Assembly: GCF_033115175.1 (NCBI RefSeq)
Contig: NC_084827.1
Location: 23,430,001-23,494,000 of the forward strand
From: Lepus europaeus
Lineage: Eukaryota; Chordata; Mammalia; Lagomorpha; Leporidae
Direction of reading: 5' to 3'
DNA: 64,000 nt
Below the pieces are notes generated by a model. That model worked only from the letters and a program-made list of their open reading frames with translations. It was not told where the DNA came from and did not search any database. The translations under genes were made by a program, and so were the position numbers. This document shows, piece after piece, positions 1-10,274 of this stretch (its first letter is position 1; every line of letters starts with the position of its first letter).

Positions 1-645
1 TAATTCTATTCATAGATTTTTACCAAAAGAAATGTAAACGTACAAAGCCCATACAAAGTCTTATACATAGATATTGAAAGTAGATTTCTTCTGGGAACAT
101 AGTTCCCAGTTGTTTTATTCTAGGATCTTGTCCTCATGTAAGATAAGAATTCAAAGCAGGAACATAAGTAAAATACAAGAATGAGAGCAGGATTTATTTA
201 ACTAGAAAGTGAGTACACATTCAGAGGTGAGTGAGGGCAACCCCATGAGGAGATGCTTACCATGAAAAGCCAGAGGAAGAGAGAAAAGAAAGAGAGAGAA
301 TTGCCCACAATAAAGAGACTGTGTCTATGAAAGAGAGAGAGCCTCTTAGTGGATCCCTTTATGGCGTACAGGGTAGTACCCTAATTCAGTATACAAGCAG
401 GGTGGCAGTTAGATGGGGTTCAGGTCATGTGATATCTTCTGGGAAGATTTTCATGGGGTCTCCACATGGAGCTCTGTATACATGTGCTCAAGGCATCTGC
501 ATGGTGACAAAGATCAGGTGCATCAAGGGAACGTGTGTGTACTGAACTGCATATAAGGGAATGGAATTAGGTTAAAGGGCTACAGACAGAAATCGTTGGA
601 AACCTCTCAGCTCCTTTGTTCATTTCTATCTATCCATCCCATATT
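1..645. other. No gene recognised; unassigned sequence
   Basis: I see no exon-like or repeat-like structure that I can name. The only local feature is a purine-rich GA patch around 270-340. Short open frames here show no family motif. Confidence 0.5.
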
Positions 646-985
646 TGATTTATTGACAATATGCAAAACGTAATAATAATCTAAATATCCATTAACATTT
701 CTTTTGATAAACACCATGAGATAAATCTCTGTAATACAATACAGTTCATGATTTAAAAAGAAAGAAATTTCTTAGAGTGACAACAAATGGATGAATCTCA
801 AAATCTTTATGCTGAGTGAAAGAAATCAGACAAAAGAGTATACTTTGTAAATGATCCCATTTACACAAGCAAATCTCTATGATAAAAAGCACCTTAGCTT
901 CTCCATAGGGCCAGAAACCAAGGGAATAATCTGTACTCAATACAGTGGTTTAATGAGCATACATAACTGTGAAACTCATTGAATT
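646..985 (+). mobile_element. Old L1 3' end (ancient mammalian L1)
   Basis: The text around 785-830 (a patch reading ATGAATCTCAAAA then ATGCTGAGTGAAAG) and the closing part near 965-985 (AACTCATTGAATTG) match the end of ORF2 and the 3' UTR start of old mammalian L1s. Reading frames are destroyed and no poly(A) tail or TSD is visible, so this is an old plus-strand fragment. Subfamily is not assignable by eye. Confidence 0.65.
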
Positions 986-1635
986 GGATGCAGTCCAGGG
1001 CATGAATGAATATATTATTCACCTATAAAGATGCTAAGAGAAGAGATTAAATCCATAGAATAACAAAATTAAAAAGTAGAAAGAGATATTAAATTGATCT
1101 TGTCCATTCTTTTGGAAAATTAGATTAGCCAACTTTAATGGGGTATAATGTATATTTTGCACATAATTAATCCCAATTACCTAAAACAGTGCCCAAAAGT
1201 TTTAGGAGATTCTCAGTAGCTACTTGTAAAATTAATGCATGTGCACAAAATGGTCATTGACACCATCTCTGATTTATAAGTATTCAGTCTTTGAACCTTG
1301 GTTCCAAAAAAAAGTGTCAATTTTTAGAAATAAAAATATTTTTTTCATACTGAATTTTAATCTATCATCTTATATATTCTACCCTTTGATTCTTATTCTC
1401 CCTCTCTCTCTCAGCTTCTCAAATAAATGCATAATGTTTACAAAAAATATGATACTCTAAAATTCAATTCATTCTTCACTCTTTACTTCTTATGGAATAT
1501 ATGCAATAGATATATTTTAGTATTTTTAAGTTTTTCATTCAATTCCAACCTCAAGTTTCAAAAGCAAAATTCCCCAGAAAGCCAGTCAAAGATCAGATCA
1601 GTGCCCACTCAGAGAGTATAACTGTTATCTTTTCC
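986..1635. other. No gene recognised; AT-rich unassigned stretch
   Basis: Low-complexity AT-rich sequence with a short CT run near 1400-1414. Nothing supports a gene, RNA or nameable repeat. Confidence 0.45.
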
Positions 1636-1711
1636 CAAGAGTTATGATCAGGTGTGTTCTCACAGAATTCATATGCTAACTAGATTGAGGCTTTGAAAAA
1701 GGAATTAAAGT
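1636..1711 (+). mobile_element. Possible 5' half of a MaLR LTR
   Basis: The run from TGTTCTCACAGAATTCATATG through GATTGAGGCTTTG resembles the opening of ERVL-MaLR (MLT1/MST-like) LTRs, which continue into a GGCCTTTGGGAGG-type phrase. It stops where a SINE begins. The matching 3' half of such an LTR lies at 3955-4215 in the same orientation, so this may be one LTR split by later insertions. The 76-bp match is weak on its own. Confidence 0.35.
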
Positions 1712-2022
1712 TGTAATGTAATTAAAGCCTCTGCCTGAAGTGCCAGTATCCCATATGGGCGTTGGTTCCAGACCTGGCTGCTCCACCTCAGATCCAGCTC
1801 TCTGCTATGGCCTGGGAAACCAGTAGAAGATGGCCCAAGTCTTTGGAGCCCTACACCTGCATGGGAAGGGCCGGAAGAAGCATCTGTTGTCATATCAGCC
1901 CAGCTCCGACCCTTCAGGCCATTTGGGGAGTGAACCAGTGGATGGAAGACATCTCTCTTTCTCTCCTTTGCCTCTCCCTTTCTGTAAATCAGCCTTTCAA
2001 GTAAAATAACTAAATCTTCAAA
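1712..2022 (+). mobile_element. Lagomorph C-type SINE, plus strand (type 1)
   Basis: It holds the body landmarks of the tRNA-derived C SINE: CCCATATGGGCG after the promoter region, GGCCTGGGAAA, AGAAGATGGCCCAAG, GGGGAGTGAACCA, a CT-rich run and an AATAACTAAATCTTC tail. The first part of the head, including the A box, is degraded or missing. The copy abuts a younger L1 on its right, and no clean TSD could be paired. Confidence 0.85.
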
Positions 2023-2033
2023 AAGCGAGGGTA

Positions 2034-2483
2034 TCCTGTTAGAATGGCTCACATTCAGAAATCTACCAACAATAGATGTTGGAGAGAATGTGGGGAGAAA
2101 GGGACACTAACCCACTGTTGGTAGGAATGCAAACTGGTTAAGCCACTATAGAAGTCAGTCTGGAGATTCCTAGGAAACCTGAATATAACCCTACCATACA
2201 ACCCAGCCATCCCACTCCTTGGAATTTACCCAAAGGAAAATAAATTGTCAAACAAAAAAGCATCTGCACATTAATGTTTATTGCAGCTCAATTCACAATA
2301 GCTAAGACCTGGGACCAACCCAAATGCCCATCAATAGTAGATTGGATAAAGAAATTATGGGACATGTACTCTATAGAATACTATACAGCAGTCAAAAACA
2401 ATGAAATCCGGTCATTTGCAACAAGATGGAGGAATCTGGAAAACATCATGCTGAGTGAATTAAGCCAGTCCCAAAGAGACTGA
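2034..2483 (+). pseudogene. L1 ORF2 C-terminal remnant
   Basis: The translated text contains the end of L1 ORF2p: the Cys-rich end with a His/Cys pattern near 2080-2130, then an open stretch at 2274-2483 with the MFIAAQFTIAKTW and EYYTAVKNNE landmarks. It ends at TGA 2481-2483, earlier than in the copies at 23203 and 53808, because about 20 bases before the usual end are deleted here. EN and RT domains are absent, so no activity is possible. Confidence 0.85.
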
Positions 2484-3123
2484 TTGGCGACAACTAACTG
2501 AGCACCAAAGGGGAAACCTGTTGAAGTGAAATGGACACTATGAGAAACAGTGACTTGATCAGCTCTTGTCCTGACTGTTGATGTACAATGTAAATCTTTA
2601 TCCATTTTAGTATTTTTTTGTTCTAGTACTAGTAGTTGAACTCTGTAATTAACACACAATTATTCTTAGGTGTTTAAATTCTAACTGAAAAGTGATCCCT
2701 GTTAAATATAAGAGTGGGAATAAGAGAGGGAGGAGATGTACAATTTGGGACATGCTCAATCGGACTTGCCCCAAAGGGTGCAGTTAGAAACGTGCCAGGG
2801 GATTCCAATACAATCCCATCAAGGTGGCATGTACAAATGCCATCTCACTAGTCCAAATGATCATCTTCAGTTCACAATTGATCACACTGATAGGTCTAAG
2901 AGTCAAAGGGATCACACAAACAAGACTAGTGTCTGCTCATACTAACTGATAGAATCAAAATGGGAGAGAACGATCCAATATGGGAAGCGGGATACACAGC
3001 AGACTCATAGAATGGTAGATATCCTAAATAGCACTCTGGCCTCAGAATCAGCCCTTAAGGCATTCGGATCTGGCTCAAGAGCCCATGAGAGTATTTTAGG
3101 CATGGAAAACCAAGACATTCTGG

Positions 3124-3152
3124 AAAAAAAAAAAAAAAAAAAAAAAAAAAAA
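3124..3152. repeat. Poly(A)29 tract inside an L1 3' UTR
   Basis: An uninterrupted run of 29 A residues in the middle of the 3' UTR, not at the element's end. The same UTR position carries different A-rich repeats in sister copies (32940-32985 and 54427-54481). Confidence 0.95.
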
Positions 3153-3413
3153 CAACCCTAAATGAAAGATCTCTGTGAGTGAGATCCCAGTGGAAAGAAT
3201 GGGGCCATCAAAGAAGGAGGTACCTTTCTGTGAAGGGAGGAGAGAACTTCCACTTTGACTATGACCCTGTCAGAATAAGATTGAAGTCGGCGAACCCTAA
3301 AGGCTTCCATAGCCTTGGCAACTCATGACCAGAGCCTAGGGAGATTACTGTCGCCATAAACAAGAGTGTCAAATTGTTAAGTCAACAACAGGAGTCACTG
3401 TGTACCTACGTTT

Positions 3414-3806
3414 CATGTGGGATCTGTCCTTAATGTGTTGTCCAATGTGAAGTAATGCTATGACTAGTACTGAAACAGTATTTTTACACTTTGTGTTTCT
3501 GTGTGGGTGCAAACTGATGAAATCTTTACTTAGTATATACTGAATCGATCTTCTGTATATAAACATAATTGAAAATGGAAAAAAAAACTTGGTGTTAAAT
3601 TGGAAATAGCATAGAAAATTAATCAATTTTTACAAAATATCATGTAGGATCTCTGTCCTTAATGTGCTGTACATTGTGATTTAATGCTATAACTAGTACT
3701 CCAACAGTATTTTTCACTTTATGTTGCTATGTGGGTGCAAACTGATGAAATCTTTACTTAATATATACTAAACTGATCTTCTGTATATAAAGAGAATTGA
3801 AAATGA
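3414..3806 (+). repeat. Tandemly repeated block in an L1 3' UTR
   Basis: A block starting TGTGGGATCTGTCCTTAATG (about 3415) and ending in TGTATATAAACATAATTGAAAATGG recurs from about 3642 as TGTAGGATCTCTGTCCTTAATG through TGTATATAAAGAGAATTGAAAATG. A 64-bp spacer containing AAATTGGAAATAGCATAGAAA separates the two. The same duplicate plus spacer occurs, inverted, in the L1 at 22257-22910. Other L1 copies in the window carry the block once. Confidence 0.85.
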
Positions 3807-3954
3807 ATCTTGATGTGAATGGAAGGGGAGATGGAGCTGGAAAGGGGAGGGTTGCGGGTGGGAGGGAAGTTATGGGAGGGGGAAGCCATTGTAATCCATA
3901 AACTGTACTTTGGAAATTTATATTCATTAAATAAAAGTTTTTTTTTTTTAAAGA

Positions 3955-4215
3955 GGGGGTGTGATGAGATAATCTGGGTCTATTCTAACCCAACATGGCT
4001 GGTGCCTTTAAAAAGAGGTTAGGGCACAGAATTATTTGCATACTGAAAGAAGACCTGGTGAGGACATAGCAGAAAGGTGACTGTCTGCAGTCAAAAGAGG
4101 ACTTTGGAAAGAAACATATTCTGCCAATGCTTTGGTATGGGGCTAACCCTTGGAACTCTGAGAAGTTCCTGTTGTTTATGCCACCCATTCTGTGTTATTT
4201 TATTATCTAACCCTA
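3955..4215 (+). mobile_element. MaLR LTR, 3' half (MLT1/MST-like)
   Basis: The order of landmarks matches MaLR LTRs: GATGAGATAATCTGGGT, CCTTTAAAAAGAGG, GGTGAGGACATAGCAGAAAGGTG, GGAACTCTGAGAAGTTCCTGTTGTTTATGCCACCC, then a TATTTTATTAT end. It is diverged but collinear over about 260 bp. The left end is cut by the L1 at 2034-3953. Confidence 0.75.
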
Positions 4216-4707
4216 GCAAGGTAATGTAACCAGTGAGAAGAATGTGATTCAGCTTAAGCAAACAGATTAATTGGACAACACAGAGATAACTCACTTGCTT
4301 TTGGAACACCATTTATGTAAGAACATTGATAAGGTGAACTAATGTATATAGGTTTTGCTCTCTTGCATATTTCTTTGAATTCAGAAGATGGGTACTTGCA
4401 ACGTACTAGAATCTACCAAACAACTCCAGAGCCTCATTCCAGAATTTCTCATACCAGAGAGGAAAACAACCTCTTCCGTTAGTTATACGTAATGGAATTC
4501 TGGATCATTACTGAGATGTGCAAAACTATACAACATCTTAAGATTTAAAATTTTATTTAAAAAAGAGTAAAATACCTCATTAATGACTTTTATGTTGATT
4601 GAATATTTAAATTATAACACTTATTATACATGGAGTTAAATGTGGTGTATTTAGTTTTACCTGTTTGTTTTAGTTTTTCCATATGACTAATTGAAGCCTG
4701 AAAATCT
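4216..4707. other. No gene recognised; unassigned AT-rich stretch
   Basis: Sequence between the MaLR LTR and the next SINE. No motif, RNA or repeat family recognised. Confidence 0.4.
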
Positions 4708-5022
4708 GGGGTGGGCATTTGGGCTAGTAGTTAAGATGCTGGTTGGGACGACCATATTTCATATTGAGTGACTAGGTTCAAGTGCTGCCTGCACTCCTGA
4801 TTATAACTTCCTGTTAATGCACACCTTTGGAGGCAGTAAATGATGACTCAGGTAGCTCAGTCTCCACCATCCAAATGAGAGATCCAGGTTGAGCTCCAGG
4901 ATCCCTATTTCAAGCTGACCCAGTCCTGGCCATTGAGGGCATTGCAAAGTGAATAAGCAGATAGAAGATATCTCAGTGCTCTCTGTCACTCTGTCTCTAT
5001 TTCAGATAAATAACTTTAAAAA
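4708..5022 (+). mobile_element. Old, diverged C-type SINE, plus strand
   Basis: The head GGGGTGGGCATTTGGGCTAGTAGTTAAG, the CTTCCTGTTAATGCACACC middle and the ATAAATAACTTTAAAAAG tail fit an older C-SINE subfamily that uses TTAATGCAC in place of the CTATGGCCTGGGAAAG of younger copies. Full length, heavily mutated, no TSD found. Confidence 0.75.
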
Positions 5023-5069
5023 GAAATACTGATATTAAATCTGTAGTTCACATCTGTGGCTCACTTTCT

Positions 5070-5400
5070 TTTCTTTTTTTTTAAAGATTTATTTTATTTA
5101 TTTGAAAGAGTTACAGAGAGAGGTAGAGACAGAGAGAGGTCTTCCATCTGCTGGCTCACTCCCCCAGATGGCTGCAACAGCCAGAGCTGCACCGATCCAA
5201 AGCCAGGAGCCAGGAACCTTCTCTGGGTATCCTATGTGGGTGCAGGGACCTAAGGACTTGGCCCATCTTAAACTGCTTTCCCAGGCCATAGCAGAGAGCT
5301 GAATCGGAAGTGTAGCAGCCGGGACCAGAACCGGCGCCCATATGGGATGTTAGTGCTTCAGGCCAGGGCTTTAACCCACTGCCCCAGAGCCCTGGCCCCA
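5070..5400 (-). mobile_element. Full-length C-type SINE with perfect 15-bp TSD
   Basis: The minus-strand copy runs from the poly(T)/AAAGATTTATTTTATTTATTTGAAAGAG tail on the left to GGCGCCCATATGGGATG and GCCCTGGCCCC on the right. TGTGGCTCACTTTCT at 5055-5069 is repeated exactly at 5401-5415, so the insertion limits are certain. Confidence 0.95.
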
Positions 5401-5841
5401 TGTGGCTCACTTTCTAATTCTTTATAGCATATCAGCACAAAGAGTAAAATTAAAACTATTGGTTCCTTAACTAGCATTTAGGTTGATTCTCCTCAACTAA
5501 CAACAAATAACTGGATGTGGTTCACCCGATTGGCAGAATCCATATAGGTGATACTACAAATACACATGACAACAAAATCTTCACTATGTCAGCTGGCTAC
5601 TTAACACTGCAATTCTGCAGAACTGATGCTTATCAATATAAAATTCAGTGAGAATTTTAACTATGCTTAGAGAAAAATTTCAAGCAAATATGAAACTGTT
5701 CCTTACTTTAACTTCTATAATATTCAGGTGCTTGCTCCTGAACATCTTATTGATTTTTAATTGTATGCATCTGTTCTCTCTAGAGATCTTATGGATATAT
5801 TTTTCACTGAATTTTATTGTTGTTGTTCAAAAGAAACCCTA

Positions 5842-6127
5842 AGGGGGCCGTCACTGTGGCATAGCAGGTAAAACCGCCACCTGCAGTGCCAGCATCCCCT
5901 ATGGATGTCGGTTCGAGTCTGCTACTATGGCCTGGGAAAGCAGTAGAAGATGGCCCAAGTGCTTGGGTCCCTGCACCCGCATGGGAGACCCAGAAGAAAC
6001 TCCTGGCTCCTGCTTCAGATCGCTGTACCTCCGATCATTGAGGTCATCTGGGAAATGAACCAGCAGATGGAAGACCTCTCTCTCTCTGACTCTACCTTTG
6101 AAATAACTAATTAAATCTTTAAAAAAA
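5842..6127 (+). mobile_element. C-type SINE with internal deletion
   Basis: The promoter region is well kept: GTGGCATAGCAGG near the A box and GGTTCGAGTC (5910-5919) as B box. Immediately after it about 35 bp are missing: GGTTCGAGTCTGCTACTATGG jumps directly to the CTATGGCCTGGGAAAG landmark. The rest of the body and the AAATCTTTAAAAAAA tail follow. No TSD paired. Confidence 0.9.
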
Positions 6128-6458
6128 TGTCCTCTCTTTCTTATCCCTGAATTTGCTTGACCTTAAATTTGACTTCAGTTTCTTTCTCCATGTCTTTACT
6201 AGCAACATTGCCACTCAGCCATAACTTTGTTCCTAGGTGAGGTCAGATTCTTTAACCTATGAATAGAACCATAGTAATTAAAGTGGTAAAAGGATGATGT
6301 AACATATTGTACAACATATCACTAATTACCAGTAATATTTTAAACACTGTGCATTTTTTAGGAAATAGTTAAAACATCTCTGGTGCTATAAATATCCCAA
6401 TAGAAACAAAAACACAGATATCATATAAGGATTACAAATACTTTAAAGAGAGATTCAT

Positions 6459-6856
6459 ATAGGGGTCTAGTGTTGTGGCATAGTAGGCAAAGCCACCACC
6501 TGCAATGCTGGAATCCCTTATGGGTGCCACTTCATGTCCTGGCTTCTCTACCTCTTCTCATCCAGCTCCCTGCTAAGATGCCAGGGAAAAGCAAAGGAAG
6601 ATGGCCCAAGTGCTTAGGTCCTTGCCATCCATGTGGGAGACTTGGAAGAAGTTCCTGGCCCAGTCAGTACTGACCATTGCAACCATCTGCAGAGTGAATC
6701 AATGGATAGAAGATATCTCTCTCTCTCTCTCTTCTTGTGTCTTCCTCTTTCTGCAACTCTTTCAAACAAATAAATGAATCTTTAAAAAGATAAATGTGTG
6801 TGTATGTGTGTGTGTGTGATGCAGAGAGAGAGAGAGAGAGAAAGAGTGGGAGAGAA
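6459..6856 (+). mobile_element. C-type SINE whose tail grew into a microsatellite
   Basis: Body 6459-6792 with the CTGCTAAGATGCCAGGG variant. The tail AAATAAATGAATCTTTAAAAAG runs on into GT and GA repeats up to 6856. AGAGATTCAT at 6449-6458 recurs at 6857-6866, so the microsatellite lies inside the TSD and is part of the inserted or tail-derived sequence. Confidence 0.85.
6793..6856. repeat. (GT)n-(GA)n compound microsatellite
   Basis: GTGTGTGTATGTGTGTGTGTGTG (split by one A) followed by GATGCAGAGAGAGAGAGAGAGAG and a degenerate GA run. It sits at the 3' tail of a SINE. Confidence 0.9.
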
Positions 6857-6866
6857 AGAGATTCAT

Positions 6867-7439
6867 TTATAATAAATACATTAAAAGGAGTTGTAGGTGA
6901 CCTAACAAAATGCCAGTTGCCAGTCCTGCAAATTTCAATTTAATATGAGGAATTGGAGCTGCTATTTATTCTTGCAACTTTGTCCTTAACATTCTGTATT
7001 TGCTATGTAAACAAAGAACTTCACAATTCTAAACAATACATTTGTGTAGAGAGTAAAGTTCTTAAATTCCAGCAGGAACATACATTAAAATGATGGTCAC
7101 ATTATTATATAGGTTTCAGATAAGAAAAGTAATTAGATACAAAGAATTTATTTGTTGCAAAAAGACTAGTGATTTTAGAAATATATTAGATTCCTGTTAT
7201 AAATAAAAATACCTAAGTCTGCCTTTCAATTGAAAATCTGGAAAGTACAGAGTTTAATAGTAGAATGTTCTATATACAAATACCTTTATAATTGAAAATA
7301 TATTATTATGAGGGAAAATTTCAAGACACTATTTCAAAGTTAAAATAAGGTATTCTTTCTAAAAAAGTATTAGAAATTTTATGAGTTGAATAGTATTTGA
7401 GGAGGATATACTTTCAAACCTCCTATTTAGTACCCTGCA
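6867..7439. other. No gene recognised; unassigned AT-rich stretch
   Basis: AT-rich, with no frame, repeat or RNA motif that I can name. Confidence 0.4.
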
Positions 7440-7745
7440 TTGTAGAACAGTGCATTAAACACTGCGTCCTAAAGAGTGCTAGCTGGAGTCCTGGCTACTC
7501 CACTTCTGATCCAGCTCCCTGCTACTATGCCTGGGAAAGTAGCAAATTATGACCCAAGTGCTTGTGTCCCTGCCATCCACATAGGTGATCTGCATGGAGT
7601 TCCCAGATCTTGGTTTCAGCCTAGCCTAGCCCTGGCACTTATTGCCATTTTGGGGAGTGAAACAGGGAAAAGAAGCTCTCTTTCTCTGCCTCTCCCTCTC
7701 TCTCCATCAGTCTGTCTTTCAAATAAATAAATTAAGTCTTTAAAA
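7440..7745 (+). mobile_element. Diverged C-type SINE, plus strand
   Basis: The head is degraded (CAGTGCATTAAAC). Downstream landmarks are clear: GGAGTCCTGGCTACTCCACTTCTGATCCAGCTCCCTGC, then GGGGAGTGAAACAGG, a CT run and a TTTCAAATAAATAAATTAAGTCTTTAAAA tail. No TSD could be paired. Confidence 0.8.
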
Positions 7746-8781
7746 CCCTTCCTTTTGTTAAATAGAATTTATATTCATAGATAATACTTCAATTGAGATT
7801 AAGAAAATATGACTCACTAGTGCTAAAATTAATTAGCTTTTTAAGAAAACACAAAGAGCAGTGTCTAGAGACAATGAATCATTCATTAATAACTGCTAAA
7901 AAGCACAATGGGGAAAATGTTCAAAATTATTTATCACGGTGATAACCTTCCATCATATGATTTCTCTTGCATAAAGGCCAGTAATATAAATGGAACACTC
8001 ATTTGTTTTGCATTAAAAGAATGATTTACTCTAACAGAAAATTAAAAAAAATAAAATTAGAATTATTTAGGTGAACTATCAAGTGGTTGAACTGGTCAAG
8101 ATTTGATTATAAATTACCAATATGGATTTATAGAATCGGTCTCATTTTTGCCTTGAACACTGGAATATTTCCTACAAGAAAAGCACTCTTAAACTTAGGT
8201 TATAGTAAAACTAGCAAGTATAGTTTGTGCTCGAAAATGGATAATGTAAAAACTAATTTGAAGGTAATCACAAGGAAATAAGAAAAACCCCTTGAATGAG
8301 TTACATTGAACAGTATTGTGGAGAAAAGCTGAAACCTTGGTCGTGGCAATTCCAATAATAAATCAATAATAAATAATGTGGAGCAGAGTCCTTTTTTTTT
8401 TTTCTACCTCTAGCCTGTTCCTTGTCTTTTTCTTAATGCTCTGTAAAATTGGTAAGGTAATTTCATGGGCTGTGTTTTCAAGTCTCCCTTATTCCAGCTG
8501 GATTTCTCAAATGAGAGAATAGAAAGATTACAAGAAGAAGCAGTGCAGGGTATTTATCCCCTCTTTCATCATCACCACCAACCACATGATCACATCCAAG
8601 CTACCTACATCTCCTTCAACGCACCAGCATCCATCATGTGACGTTGCCTCAGAGCTCTTGAAATACTGCCTCATCATTACGTCCCTGATGTATAGGGAGG
8701 GTGGCATCCTCTTGCTATGGCTCCTTTGTGGATTGCCTCATCACCATAGGCTCCTGTTTGTTAGATTTTCCAAACCTGTGT
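7746..8781. other. No gene recognised; unassigned 1-kb stretch
   Basis: No nameable repeat. The part 8560-8790 is somewhat more GC-rich and open on the plus strand (8586-8783, 65 codons), but it lacks splice, homology or domain support. Confidence 0.4.
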
Positions 8782-8796
8782 AAATAGCAATGTACA

Positions 8797-9138
8797 AGCC
8801 GGCACCACGGCTCACTAGGCTAATCTTCCACCTGCAGTGCTGGCACACCGGGTTCTAGTCCCAGTTGGGACGCCGGATTCTGTCTCGGTTGTTCCTCCTC
8901 CAGCCCAGCTCTCTGCTTTGGCCCAGGAAGGCAGCGGAGGATGGCCCAAGTGCTTGGACTCTGCACCCACATGGGAGACCAGGAGGAAGCACCTGGCTCC
9001 TGGCTTCAGATCGGCGCTGTGTGCCAGACGCAGCGCACTAGCCTCAGTGGCCATCGTGGGGTGAACCAACAGAAAAAGGAAGACCTTTCTCTCTGTCTCT
9101 CTCTCTCACTGTTCACTCTGCCTGACGACAAAAAAAAA
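8797..9138 (+). mobile_element. CpG-rich SINE lineage (type 2), full length, with TSD
   Basis: The head GCCGGCACCACGGCTCACTAGGCTAATC and B-box-like GGGTTCTAGTCCC mark a second SINE lineage. It differs from type 1 by its head and by ending in CACTGTTCACTCTGCCTG followed by poly(A). AAATAGCAATGTACA (8782-8796) matches AAATAGCTATGTACA (9139-9153) with one mismatch, giving exact limits. Confidence 0.95.
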
Positions 9139-9215
9139 AAATAGCTATGTACATTAAATTACATTTTAAGTATTTTGAGTTCAGATTCAATTATGAGGAT
9201 AAAAACAGCACCATT

Positions 9216-9345
9216 AGGAACTGAATATATGTGTCCTCCTAAATTCCCACGTTGAAATCCTAACTACAATGCAATGGCATCAAAAGGTAGGACCTTTGGA
9301 ACATGATGATGTGATGAGGGTGAACTTCCCTCCTCATAGATGGGA
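9216..9345 (+). mobile_element. MaLR LTR 5' fragment (MLT1/MST-like)
   Basis: ACTGAATATATGTGTCCTCCTAAATTCCCACGTTGAAATCCTAAC, then a variant of the GGTATTAGGAGGTGGGGCCTTTGG phrase and GATGTGATGAGGGTGAAC, is the classic first 130 bp of a MaLR LTR. The match fades after about 9345. Confidence 0.75.
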
Positions 9346-9950
9346 AATTCTTCCAACTGGCTCCTTTCCTATTTCTTTTTATCCACTTCCGGCTTTTCAG
9401 GGTCCCCTCTTTGGAGTGTTTGCCCAAAGGAAGTAAAATCATGACTGATAATTCCATTAACACTAGATTATTGATTCTTTTAGAGTACATAAAGTGTAAT
9501 TGCTTGATATGTTGCTTGATATGTTAATAAAATAAATTTAAAAATAAAGTGGTTCAAAACCACTACAAATTTGTCAGATTCCCTAATTTATAGGAGTATT
9601 ACTTTTGCAAAATGTGAACACATAAACCATCAGAAACACCATATGATCCTTTTCAGATTTCCTTGAAACATTTTTTATTTTAAAAAAGAATTAAAGCTTT
9701 TTATTTCTATGAATCAAAAAAAAAAAGTAGGATAACAGCAGAATTTTCCATGTGACAGAGGGCAAGATACCACAGTACATAGGAGCACAGGCCAGTTTTA
9801 TTCCTGTTGACTCTATTTCTGCCATTTGCATGTAAGGTAAATGTGTCTAGATATATAACCTACTTGTTCCTCAGCTATACAACTTTAAAATGAGGAAAAG
9901 AAGGTAATCTCCACAGTGAACTGACAAATAGTAGTATTTCTTGTTGCAAT
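9346..9950. other. No gene recognised; unassigned stretch
   Basis: AT-rich, with two close direct copies of TTGCTTGATATGTT at about 9502-9527. Nothing else recognised. Confidence 0.4.
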
Positions 9951-10274
9951 CTTTTTTTTAAGATTTTATCATTTATTTGAAAGGCAGAGTTACAGAGAGA
10001 GAGAGAGAGCACAAGAAAGAGATCTTCCATCCACTGGCCCACACCCCAGTGGCCGCTACAGCTGGTGCTAGTCCAGGATGAAGTAAGAGATAAGAGCTTC
10101 TTCTGGGTCTCCCACATGGGTGGCAGGGGCCCAAGTATTTGGGCCATCTTCGGCTTTTTTTCCCAGGCTCATTAGCAGGAAGCTGGATCTGAAGTGGAAC
10201 AGCAGGGACTCTAATTGGTGCACAAATGGGATGCTGGTAACACAGGCAGTGGCTTTGCCATGACACCAGTCCTC
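9951..10274 (-). mobile_element. C-type SINE, minus strand
   Basis: Tail TTTTTTTAAGATTTTATCATTTATTTGAAAGGCAGAG on the left, GA-rich run, GGGCCATCTTCGG in the body and a degraded head (GGGATGCTGGTAACACAGGC) on the right. Full length. No TSD paired. Confidence 0.88.

Larger units (their letters stand above)
2034..3953 (+). mobile_element. L1 copy, 5'-truncated, with a duplicated 3' UTR segment
   Basis: It begins within the last part of ORF2 (AGAATGGCTCACATTCAG) and runs through a 1.45-kb 3' UTR to ATTCATTAAATAAAAG. It aligns by eye with the L1s at 22257-23967, 32858-33568, 41250-41718 and 52642-55051. The 3' UTR holds a 29-A tract (3124-3152), a tandemly repeated 3' UTR block (3414-3806) and a G-rich purine tract (about 3820-3887). 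Where a poly(A) tail should be there is instead a T13 run (3938-3950). The flanks AAAGCGAGGGTAT and AAAGAGGGGGTGT differ at 3 of 13 sites and could be a decayed TSD. Confidence 0.9.

Noticed and set aside
5900-5925. A tRNA gene, because of a GGTTCGAGTC B box
   Set aside because: The match is the tRNA-derived promoter of a SINE; there is no cloverleaf and the SINE body follows.
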